DNA from: Oscillospiraceae bacterium
GTDB lineage: Bacteria; Bacillota; Clostridia; Oscillospirales; Acutalibacteraceae
Reading direction: 5' to 3'
Length of the DNA stretch: 6,173 bases
NCBI GenBank assembly: GCA_029007475.1
Contig: JAQXHW010000123.1
Location: 1 to 6,173 of the forward strand
Below the pieces are notes generated by a model. The model made no database searches and was not told the DNA's origin. It saw only the letters and a list, made by a program, of their open reading frames with translations. Position numbers and translations under genes: made by a program. Numbering within the stretch: the stretch's first letter is position 1; each line of letters opens with the position of its first letter. Of the stretch, positions 1-6,173 are shown one piece after another.

Positions 1-1944
1 TATGATGAAATTGAAAATACGCAGGTAGATACCGAATACGGCGCCGATGAAATCCAAGTTTTAGAGGGCTTGGAGGCAGTAAGAAAACGTCCAGGTATGT
101 ATATAGGCTCAACAGGCCCCCGCGGACTTCATCATCTGGTATATGAAATTGTTGATAACTCTATTGACGAGGCTCTTGCAGGCTACTGCACAAAGATTGA
201 CGTTTCAATTCTGCCGGGAAATATCATTAAGGTAGAGGATAACGGCAGAGGTATTCCCGTCGGAGTAAACCAGAAAACAGGCTTGCCTGCCGTAACGGTT
301 GTATTTACCGTGCTCCATGCAGGCGGTAAGTTCGGCGGCGGAAGCTACAAGGTTTCGGGAGGTCTCCACGGCGTAGGTGCTTCCGTTGTTAATGCTCTTT
401 CCGAGTGGCTTGAGGTAACCGTCTGTGACGGAGAAAACGAATATTTCCAGAGATTTGAGAGAGGTCACGAGCTTGAACCTCTTAAAAAGGGTAAACCGAC
501 CGAAAAACGCGGTACAACGGTACTTTTTAAGGCAGACCCCGAAATTTTTCAGGAAACCGACGTTTATGAATATAAAATTCTTGAAACCCGACTTCGTGAA
601 CAGGCCTTCCTAAACGCAGGAGTCCATATTGAGCTTCGCGATGAGAGAGATTCCGAGAATATTATCTCTAAAAACTTCTGTTACGAGGGCGGTATTCGCT
701 CCTATGTAGAGTATCTTAATAAAAAGAAGTCGGTAGACCCGATTCATCCCGAGGTTATTTATTTCTCTGCTAAAAATGCCGAGGATACGGCCTCCGTTGA
801 AATTGCTATGCAATATACCGACAGCTACAACGAGCTTTTACTTTCCTTTGCCAACAATATTCATACTGTTGACGGCGGTACTCACGAGGAGGGCTTTAAG
901 CGTTCCTTAACAAGAGTTATGAACGACTACGCAAGAAAGTTCAATAAACTCAAGGACAGCGACCAAAACCTGTCCGGCGAGGATATCCGAGAGGGTATTA
1001 CCGCTGTTATCAGCGTAAAGGTCAAGGAAGCTCAGTTTGAGGGACAGACCAAGACTAAGCTGGGCAATACCGAGGTAAGAGGTATGGTGGACAAGCTGAT
1101 TTCCGATAAGCTCATGCAGTTTTTGGAGGAAAATCCCGCTGTTGCCAAGATGATTTTTGATAAAGCGCTTGCTTCTGCAAGGGCAAGAGAAGCCGCAAGA
1201 AAGGCAAGAGAAAGCGTAAGACGTAAGTCCGCCTTAGAAAGCGCAAAGCTCCCCGGAAAGCTTGCCGACTGTCAGAGTAAGGATACCTCTCTTACCGAAA
1301 TTTATATCGTAGAGGGAGACTCCGCAGGAGGCTCTGCCAAGGGCGGCAGAGACAGACGTTATCAGGCAATTCTACCGCTTTGGGGTACGATGCTGAATGT
1401 TGAAAAGGCGAGAATTGACAAGGTCTACGGAAATGACAAGCTCCAGCCTGTTATAACGGCCTTAGGCTGCGGTATCGGCGACGAGTTTGACTTAAACAAG
1501 CTCCGCTATAACAAGGTTATTATTATGGCCGATGCCGATGTTGACGGCCAGCATATCCGCACCCTGCTGCTTACCTTCTTCTTCCGCTATATGAGACCTC
1601 TTATTGAGGAAGGTCATGTATATATTGCTCAGCCTCCCCTTTACAGAATTACCACAAGAGGTAAGGAGCATCGCTACGCTTACTCCGATTTAGAGCGCGA
1701 CAGAATGCTTTCCGAAATCGAGGGTAAGGTTGATATTCAGCGATATAAGGGTCTTGGTGAAATGGATTCAGAGCAGCTTTGGGAAACTACCATGAATCCC
1801 GCAACCCGTACCATGCTGAGAATTGAATTACAGGACGCCGCCGAAGCAGACGAAACCTTCTCAATTCTCATGGGCGACAAGGTTGAGCCCAGACGTGAAT
1901 TTATCGAACAGAACGCAAAATATGTTCAGAACTTAGATGTATAA
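1..1944 (+). CDS. gyrB: DNA gyrase subunit B (5' end outside window)
   Basis: ATPase subunit of DNA gyrase; with GyrA it forms the cytoplasmic A2B2 enzyme that negatively supercoils DNA using ATP. The reading frame is open from base 1 and already encodes protein upstream of the first possible in-window start (TTG at 70), including the conserved IQVLEGLEAVRKRPGMYIGS block. The true start is therefore left of the window, probably by only a few codons judging from B. subtilis GyrB (638 aa); 647 residues are visible. Numbered from base 1: GHKL ATPase motifs EIVDNSIDEA (general-base Glu49, Mg-binding Asn53), VEDNGRGIPVG (Asp80), the GGLHGVGASVVNALS lid, then the transducer with QTKTKLGN (ATP-contacting Lys). 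The TOPRIM domain has EGDSAGG (Glu438, Asp440) and DADVDG (511-516). The end, MGDKVEPRR to YVQNLDV, matches Firmicute GyrB. Adjacent gyrA and this C-terminus favour GyrB over ParE. Oddity: PLWGT where PLxGK is usual (Thr463). Confidence 0.97.
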   Translation, partial: YDEIENTQVDTEYGADEIQVLEGLEAVRKRPGMYIGSTGPRGLHHLVYEIVDNSIDEALAGYCTKIDVSILPGNIIKVEDNGRGIPVGVNQKTGLPAVTVVFTVLHAGGKFGGGSYKVSGGLHGVGASVVNALSEWLEVTVCDGENEYFQRFERGHELEPLKKGKPTEKRGTTVLFKADPEIFQETDVYEYKILETRLREQAFLNAGVHIELRDERDSENIISKNFCYEGGIRSYVEYLNKKKSVDPIHPEVIYFSAKNAEDTASVEIAMQYTDSYNELLLSFANNIHTVDGGTHEEGFKRSLTRVMNDYARKFNKLKDSDQNLSGEDIREGITAVISVKVKEAQFEGQTKTKLGNTEVRGMVDKLISDKLMQFLEENPAVAKMIFDKALASARAREAARKARESVRRKSALESAKLPGKLADCQSKDTSLTEIYIVEGDSAGGSAKGGRDRRYQAILPLWGTMLNVEKARIDKVYGNDKLQPVITALGCGIGDEFDLNKLRYNKVIIMADADVDGQHIRTLLLTFFFRYMRPLIEEGHVYIAQPPLYRITTRGKEHRYAYSDLERDRMLSEIEGKVDIQRYKGLGEMDSEQLWETTMNPATRTMLRIELQDAAEADETFSILMGDKVEPRREFIEQNAKYVQNLDV

Positions 1945-1949
1945 CAGGC

Positions 1950-1955
1950 AGGTGA
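1950..1955 (+). promoter_or_regulatory. Shine-Dalgarno site of gyrA
   Basis: AGGTGA lies in the 18-base gyrB-gyrA gap, 7 bases before the ATG at 1963, and is followed by T, giving a 7-base match to the 16S anti-Shine-Dalgarno sequence. It supports ATG 1963 as the gyrA start. The small gap, with no hairpin or promoter-like sequence, fits co-transcription of gyrB and gyrA. Confidence 0.8.
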
Positions 1956-1962
1956 TTGAATA

Positions 1963-4569
1963 ATGGCTAATAAAGAAAATCTCGCAAGCACCGAGAGCTT
2001 TGCGAATACTAAAATTATTGATGTTGACGTAAACAGGGAAATGCGCCAGTCTTTCCTTGACTATTCCATGAGCGTTATTGTGTCGAGAGCCCTTCCCGAT
2101 GTACGCGACGGCTTAAAGCCTGTTCACAGGAGAATTCTCTACACCATGTACGAAAAGGGACTTTATCCCGACAAGGCTTACAGAAAGTGCGCTGATACGG
2201 TAGGTGCCGTGCTGGGTTCTTATCACCCCCACGGCGACGCTTCCGTTTACGATGCGATGGTCAGACTTGCTCAGGACTTCTCTATGAGATATATGCTTGT
2301 TGACGGCCACGGAAACTTTGGTTCGGTTGACGGCGACCCCCCTGCCGCTTACCGTTATACCGAGTCAAAAATGAGCAAAATTTCTATGGAAATGCTCCGT
2401 GATATCGACAAGAAAACCGTTGATTTCACACCAAACTTTGACGACAGACTTGAGGAGCCCTCTGTGCTTCCCTCAAGATTTCCCAACCTTTTAGTCAACG
2501 GCTCCGGCGGTATCGCCGTAGGTATGGCTACAAATATTCCCCCTCATAATTTAGGTGAGGTTATCGACGCCATGTGCATGGTTATTGATAATCCCGATAT
2601 TGAGGTGCCTGAGCTTATGGAGGCTCTCCCCGGTCCCGATTTCCCCACAGGCGGTATTATTATGGGCAGAAGCGGAATAAGAGCCGCTTATATGACAGGC
2701 AGGGGAAAGATAATTGTAAGAGCAAAAACCGAGATTGTTGAGGAAAAGAACGGACGCTTTAAGATTATCGTAACCGAGCTTCCCTATCAGGTCAACAAGG
2801 CTCGTCTTATCGAGAACATTGCCGACTACGTAAATTCTAAGAAAATCGAGGGTATTTCCAATATTGAGGACCATTCCGACAGAAACGGAATGCATATTGA
2901 AATTGACGTAAAGAGAGATGCTTCCGCGCAGGTCGTACTTAATCAGCTCTTTACCTATACCCAGCTTCAGAGTACCTTCGGCGTAATTATGCTTGCTATC
3001 GTAGGCGGTGAGCCTAAAATCCTCAATCTCAAGGAAATGCTCACGAATTACATTGATTTCCAAGAGGAAGTTATTACAAGGAGAACGGTTTTCGACCTTA
3101 ATAAAGCACAGGAGAGAATGCATATCTTAGAGGGTCTGAAGATTGCTCTCGATAACATTGACGAGGTTATTGCTACTATCCGTGCAAGTAAGGATACCCC
3201 CTCGGCAGTAGCTAACTTAATGGAAAAATTCGCTCTCACAGAAATCCAGGCTAACGCCATCGTGCAGATGCGCTTAAGACAGTTAACAGGCCTTGAACGT
3301 GAGAAAATCGAGGATGAAATCCGCGAATTAACCGTTAAAATCGAGGAATATAAGGAAATTCTCGCAAGCAGAGAAAAAAGAATGCAGATTATCAAAGAGG
3401 AAGCTTTGGAAATCCGCAACAAGTACGCCGACGAAAGACGTACCGAAATATGCGCAATCAGCGGAGAGGTTGATATTGAGGATCTTATTCCCGAGGAAGA
3501 ATGTGTAGTGACCTTTACAAGATTCGGTTATATAAAGCGTCAGACTACCGACACCTACAAGCTCCAAAACCGAGGAGGCAGGGGAGTAAGCGGTATGTCA
3601 AGACGTGAGGAGGACGTTGCTACCGAGCTGTTTACTTCCTCAAGCCACGACTATATTCTGTTCTTCTCCGACAAGGGCAGGGTTTACAGGCTTAAATGCT
3701 ACGAAATTCCCGAGGGAAGCCGTCAGGCAAAGGGCATGAATATTGCAAACCTGCTGCCTATTACCGCTGATGAGAAAATCACCTCTATGATTAGAGTTCC
3801 CTCCATGGAGGATGACAAGTATCTTATCATGGTTACCAAGCTGGGTGTTATCAAGAGAATTGAGCTGAGCGCTTACAATACCAACCGCAAGGGCGGACTT
3901 ATTGCTCTTGAACTGGGTGAGGGCGACGAGCTTAAGTTTGTTCACATGACAACCGGCGACCAAAAGGTAATTATCGCGACCCGAAAGGGTATGGCTATTC
4001 GCTTCAGGGAGCAGGATGTTCGTTCTATGGGCAGACAAGCCCGAGGTGTCCGCGCAATTCGCCTTAATGAGGGCGATGAGGTTGTGGGAATGTGCGTTGT
4101 TGAGGACGACAGCTTAGTGCTTACTGTTTCCGAAACCGGCTACGGCAGACTCTCATACGCTGAGAATTACCGCTTAACCTCCCGCGGCGTGAAGGGTGTT
4201 ATCAATTACCATACCGCTAAGTACGGCGAGGTTGCCGCAATCCGCGTAGTTGACCCTGAGAATGACGATGTTATCATGGTTTCCTCCGACGGAGTTATTA
4301 TCAGAATTCTGGCAAGCTCCATTAGAATTTGTGCAAGACCTTCAAAGGGCGTTACCATTATGAAGGTAAAGGAGGGCAACAAGGTGGTTGCCTGCGCGAA
4401 TGTTCCTCATGACGAAACCGAGGAGGCAACGGCTTTAGAGGCTGAGGCAATAGACCCTGCCGAAGAAGCCGAAGACTTAGCCGAGGATACTTTGGAGGAT
4501 ACTTCGGAGGAAACTGCTGAGGATATTTCAGAGGATACTTCCGAGGATACTGCGGAAAATTTTGAATAA
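1963..4569 (+). CDS. gyrA: DNA gyrase subunit A
   Basis: DNA breakage-reunion and wrapping subunit of gyrase, 868 aa and complete (E. coli 875, B. subtilis about 821). The start is ATG 1963, with a good ribosome site. Residues about 17-510 are the type IIA topoisomerase core: SFLDYSMSVIVSRALPDVRDG, then HPHGDASVYD (quinolone-resistance region, residues 88-97) and RYTE with the catalytic Tyr132 (E. coli Tyr122). Tower and coiled-coil segments follow (LEREKIEDEIRELTVKIEEY). From about 515 comes the six-blade beta-pinwheel that wraps DNA; its GyrA box is QNRGGRG at residue 535, and related basic-glycine turns recur near 586, 641, 690, 740 and 792, about 50 residues apart. The GyrA box and the adjacent gyrB separate it from ParC. 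Residues 817-868 form a tail with 25 acidic and no basic residues, built from a tetrapeptide repeat. Position 93 is Ala where E. coli has quinolone-contacting Ser83. An intrinsic terminator follows the TAA stop. Confidence 0.98.
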   Translation: MANKENLASTESFANTKIIDVDVNREMRQSFLDYSMSVIVSRALPDVRDGLKPVHRRILYTMYEKGLYPDKAYRKCADTVGAVLGSYHPHGDASVYDAMVRLAQDFSMRYMLVDGHGNFGSVDGDPPAAYRYTESKMSKISMEMLRDIDKKTVDFTPNFDDRLEEPSVLPSRFPNLLVNGSGGIAVGMATNIPPHNLGEVIDAMCMVIDNPDIEVPELMEALPGPDFPTGGIIMGRSGIRAAYMTGRGKIIVRAKTEIVEEKNGRFKIIVTELPYQVNKARLIENIADYVNSKKIEGISNIEDHSDRNGMHIEIDVKRDASAQVVLNQLFTYTQLQSTFGVIMLAIVGGEPKILNLKEMLTNYIDFQEEVITRRTVFDLNKAQERMHILEGLKIALDNIDEVIATIRASKDTPSAVANLMEKFALTEIQANAIVQMRLRQLTGLEREKIEDEIRELTVKIEEYKEILASREKRMQIIKEEALEIRNKYADERRTEICAISGEVDIEDLIPEEECVVTFTRFGYIKRQTTDTYKLQNRGGRGVSGMSRREEDVATELFTSSSHDYILFFSDKGRVYRLKCYEIPEGSRQAKGMNIANLLPITADEKITSMIRVPSMEDDKYLIMVTKLGVIKRIELSAYNTNRKGGLIALELGEGDELKFVHMTTGDQKVIIATRKGMAIRFREQDVRSMGRQARGVRAIRLNEGDEVVGMCVVEDDSLVLTVSETGYGRLSYAENYRLTSRGVKGVINYHTAKYGEVAAIRVVDPENDDVIMVSSDGVIIRILASSIRICARPSKGVTIMKVKEGNKVVACANVPHDETEEATALEAEAIDPAEEAEDLAEDTLEDTSEETAEDISEDTSEDTAENFE
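4468..4563 (+). repeat. 12-bp tandem repeat in gyrA encoding the acidic tail
   Basis: Eight consecutive 12-base units in frame with gyrA, starting at 4468, 4480, 4492, 4504, 4516, 4528, 4540 and 4552. They encode AEDL, AEDT, LEDT, SEET, AEDI, SEDT, SEDT and the degenerate last unit AENF. The core GAGGATACT occurs exactly in four units (from 4483, 4495, 4531 and 4543); the others differ by a few bases, mostly at codon third positions or the variable fourth residue. The repeat lies after the last pinwheel blade, inside the unstructured acidic tail, so unit gain or loss would keep the frame and leave the folded domain intact. The pattern suggests expansion by replication slippage; that is inference from one sequence. 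Confidence 0.85.
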
Positions 4570-4585
4570 ATTATATAGTTAGAAT

Positions 4586-4622
4586 AAGGGGCTGTGATAA
4601 AATGTCACAGCCTCTTTATTTT
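4586..4622 (+). terminator. Rho-independent terminator of gyrBA
   Basis: The stem AAGGGGCTGTGA (4586-4597) pairs with TCACAGCCTCTT (4605-4616): 12 pairs with one G-T wobble, around a 7-base loop (TAAAATG). The T-rich tail TATTTT follows (4617-4622). It sits 16 bases after the gyrA stop and has the classical form of an intrinsic terminator on the plus strand. Confidence 0.9.
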
Positions 4623-4635
4623 CATGTCATATAAG

Positions 4636-4663
4636 AATTAAAATTCCCCGATTCAATCGGGGA
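4636..4663 (-). terminator. Short GC-rich hairpin, possible minus-strand terminator
   Basis: TCCCCGAT (4645-4652) and ATCGGGGA (4656-4663) form a perfect 8-bp stem with a three-base loop. Read on the minus strand, the stem is followed by ATTTTAATT (4644-4636), a weak U-rich tail. It could therefore act as a back-up terminator for transcription from the right-hand hydrolase gene. On the plus strand it is followed by AGGCAAAAG, which is not a terminator tail. The hairpin is directly visible; its function is inferred. Confidence 0.5.
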
Positions 4664-4677
4664 GGCAAAAGTCATAG

Positions 4678-4745
4678 AAAAAAACCTCCGGGTATAACGG
4701 TAAGCGTTTGGCGACGCATTACCGGAAGTACGAGGAGGTTTTTCT
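4678..4745. terminator. Multi-tier hairpin flanked by A- and T-tracts, likely bidirectional terminator
   Basis: An outer 10-bp stem pairs AAAAACCTCC (4680-4689) with GGAGGTTTTT (4734-4743). After a GG/GA internal loop come GTA/TAC pairs (4692-4694 with 4729-4731). After a second internal loop there is an inner stem CGGTAA/TTACCG (4698-4703 with 4719-4724), a single bulged A (4718), GCGT/ACGC (4704-4707 with 4714-4717) and the six-base loop TTGGCG. On the plus strand the stem ends in T5. On the minus strand it ends in T7 (complement of 4678-4684). It lies between convergent genes, so a two-way terminator is the simplest reading, mainly serving the minus-strand hydrolase, whose stop is 41 bases away. 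The elaborate inner structure is more than a terminator needs, so a small structured RNA or a dispersed palindromic repeat is an alternative. Confidence 0.65.
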
Positions 4746-4786
4746 CGAAGAAGAATAAAAATGAAAGAAAAAGAAAGAATCTTCAA

Positions 4787-6173
4787 TCACTCTAAATGAT
4801 TGCTGATAACTATAAAGGCACAGCCCAGCGAGGGAACCTTTACCTTGCCGTTTTCGGTGTGAGTACCCAAAACAGGACGCCCCATGTATGCAAATCCCGG
4901 GGGAATTTGCAGGTAAACATCGTTGAAGCCTGTGTTAAAGGCGCAGTAAAGGGAGCCTTCGGCGCAGGTTCTCATGTAGGAGAGAAGTCTGCCCTGTGAA
5001 TAGAGGTTGATAAGGTCGCCGTCCCAAAGTGCGGGACAGGAACGTCTTAGCTCCGCAAGCTCCTTGTGCCACTCTATAAGCTCCTTGTTTTCTCTGCCCC
5101 AGGGGTAGCAGGCACGGTTGAAGGGATCGCGGTAGCCCTCCATTCCCGCTTCATCTCCGTAATAAATACAGGGGAAGCCCGGGAGTGTAAACTGAATACC
5201 GCTTGCCAGCTTCATAAGGCGAATACCACGGTTTCTCTGCTCGTGGGTGAGCCTCTGATTAGCCTGCCATGAGCGGTCACGTCCGTTGAGAGGCTCGCCT
5301 GCCATAACGGTTAAGGCTCTCTCGGTGTCGTGAGTTGAAAGGGAGTTCATAAGCACGCGGAGTACCGGTCTGGGGTAATTTTCGCAGACGCTCATGATTT
5401 GGTCCATAACGTATTTACTGTCGGTACCTCTTACATAGTCTAAGATTGCTCCGCGGAAAACGTAGTTCATAACGGAGTCAAGCTGTTCGCCCAAGAGGAA
5501 CTGACGTCTTGCGCCGTAGCTTTCCTTATTGGAAGCGTCCTCCCAGACCTCGCCGATGATGATAGCGTTCTCGTCCTCATCTTTTACGGCGTTTCTCAGC
5601 CTTTCAAGGAAAAGGTCGGGAAGCTCATCGGCAACGTCAAGTCGCCAACCGCTGTTGCCGTCCTTGATTCTTTGGCGGACAACACCGTTTTTGCCGTTGA
5701 TAAATTCGTTGTAGTTCTCGTCTAATTCGTTGACCTCGGGGAGGGTATAGAAGCCCCACCAGGAGTTGTAGTTATAAGGCCACTGATGGAAGGTGTACCA
5801 GCTTTTGTAGGGAGAGTTTTCGTCGCGGAAAGCGCCGCCCTCGCCGTATTTGCCGGAACGGTTAAAATAGATTGAGTCAGAGCCTGTATGCGAGAAAACG
5901 CCGTCGTTAATAACGTGGATACCGAGCTTTTTAGCTTCCGCGCAGAGGGTGACAAAATCCTCGTTAGTACCAAGCATAGGGTCAACCTTCAGGTAGTCGC
6001 CCGTGTCGTAGCGGTGGTTAGAGTAAGCCTCGAAGATAGGGTTGAGGTAAATACAGGTAACGCCTAAATCCTTGAGGTAGGGGAGCTTTTGAGTAATACC
6101 CTTGAGGTCGCCCTTAAAGAAGTCCGTGTTGGTGATTTCGCCGTTGTGGTTAGGCTGCCAGCGAGGCATAGCA
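4787..6173 (-). CDS. GH13 alpha-glucan hydrolase, neopullulanase/amylopullulanase-like (N-terminal part outside window)
   Basis: Glycoside hydrolase family 13 enzyme expected to cut alpha-1,4 (possibly alpha-1,6) bonds in starch, maltodextrin or pullulan fragments. The ATG at 6167-6169 encodes an internal Met: the frame stays open to the edge, and the visible protein starts inside the catalytic barrel, just before DFFKGDLKGI. The missing part should hold the first barrel strand and any N-terminal carbohydrate-binding domain or signal peptide, so cellular location is unknown. Numbered from that Met: region I DGVFSH (89-94), the LPEVNE motif (143-148) in the region V position, region II GWRLDVADE with nucleophile Asp178, region III GEVWE with acid/base Glu207, region IV STHDTER with Asp281. 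GIQFTLPGFPCIYYGDEAG (324-342) and the RDPFNRACYPWGRE motif follow, then a short beta-rich C-terminal domain (about 380-460). All three catalytic residues are present. The motifs resemble subfamily GH13_39-type enzymes, but the subfamily and exact substrate are not proven. It ends in TGA and is convergent with gyrA. Confidence 0.92.
   Translation of the reverse strand, partial: AMPRWQPNHNGEITNTDFFKGDLKGITQKLPYLKDLGVTCIYLNPIFEAYSNHRYDTGDYLKVDPMLGTNEDFVTLCAEAKKLGIHVINDGVFSHTGSDSIYFNRSGKYGEGGAFRDENSPYKSWYTFHQWPYNYNSWWGFYTLPEVNELDENYNEFINGKNGVVRQRIKDGNSGWRLDVADELPDLFLERLRNAVKDEDENAIIIGEVWEDASNKESYGARRQFLLGEQLDSVMNYVFRGAILDYVRGTDSKYVMDQIMSVCENYPRPVLRVLMNSLSTHDTERALTVMAGEPLNGRDRSWQANQRLTHEQRNRGIRLMKLASGIQFTLPGFPCIYYGDEAGMEGYRDPFNRACYPWGRENKELIEWHKELAELRRSCPALWDGDLINLYSQGRLLSYMRTCAEGSLYCAFNTGFNDVYLQIPPGFAYMGRPVLGTHTENGKVKVPSLGCAFIVISNHLE

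Noticed and set aside
70..72. TTG at 70 as the start of gyrB
   Set aside because: The frame is open from base 1, and the residues before it (DEIQVLEGL) are the conserved GyrB N-terminus, so this is an internal Leu codon.
2551..3123. 190-codon open frame on the minus strand inside gyrA
   Set aside because: It lies wholly opposite a strongly conserved gyrA segment, has no recognisable domain and no ribosome site that I can see; it is a shadow of gyrA codon usage.
3640..4038. 132-codon minus-strand open frame opposite the gyrA pinwheel region
   Set aside because: Antisense to a conserved gene, with no recognisable family and no supporting context.
4603..4635. 10-codon ORF starting in the gyrA terminator loop
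   Set aside because: It starts inside the terminator stem-loop, has no usable ribosome site, and matches nothing recognisable.
4646..4745. CRISPR array or transposon inverted repeats formed by the intergenic hairpins
   Set aside because: There are no regularly spaced direct repeats. The palindromes are separate hairpins with different sequences, with no transposase or evident target duplication.
4746..4786. Purine-rich tract as a regulatory site
   Set aside because: It is simply A/G-rich sequence (T/C-rich on the minus strand) after the hydrolase stop, with no motif or significant secondary structure visible.
4761..4799. 12-codon ORF (MKEKERIFNHSK) after the large hairpin
   Set aside because: The nearest AGGAGG is 22 bases upstream and belongs to the hairpin stem. 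The ORF overlaps the end of the convergent hydrolase and is too short to support.
6167..6169. ATG at 6167-6169 (minus strand) as the start of the GH13 gene
   Set aside because: The frame continues past it to the window edge, and the protein would lack the first barrel strand. It is an internal Met of a gene cut by the window.

Overview
The window carries a chromosomal DNA gyrase locus followed by a sugar-polymer hydrolase gene. The organism looks like a Clostridia-class Firmicute, probably of the Ruminococcaceae/Oscillospiraceae type. This rests on the short Firmicute form of GyrB (no large insertion in the C-terminal half), a GyrB C-terminus very close to that of Bacillus subtilis, adjacent gyrB-gyrA genes, moderate GC, and a GH13 enzyme of the neopullulanase/amylopullulanase kind typical of starch-degrading anaerobes. 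The genus cannot be fixed from this sequence, and there is no direct evidence of mobile or foreign DNA.

Layout. Positions 1-1944 (+) are gyrB, which enters from the left edge without its start codon. After an 18-base gap holding a Shine-Dalgarno site, gyrA runs from 1963 to 4569 (+). The two subunits form the A2B2 type II topoisomerase that introduces negative supercoils, and they are almost certainly co-transcribed. The 3' end of gyrA contains a 12-bp tandem repeat that encodes a repetitive, very acidic tail. The 217 bases from 4570 to 4786 hold no gene but three hairpins: a conventional intrinsic terminator for gyrBA (4586-4622), a short perfect GC-rich hairpin (4645-4663), and a 68-base multi-tier hairpin flanked by an A-tract and a T-tract (4678-4745) that could stop transcription from both sides. 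From 4787 to the right edge, on the minus strand and convergent with gyrA, lies a GH13 alpha-glucan hydrolase that lacks its N-terminal part because the window ends.

The gyrase genes have no visible functional link to the hydrolase. They share only a convergent terminator region. This is mostly a core housekeeping region and I did not find a new biological system. The observations most worth a second look are the gyrA tail minisatellite, the structured intergenic element, and a few substitutions at normally conserved gyrase positions: Thr in place of Lys after the GyrB PLWG motif, Ala at the quinolone-contact position of GyrA, and a variant GyrA box.
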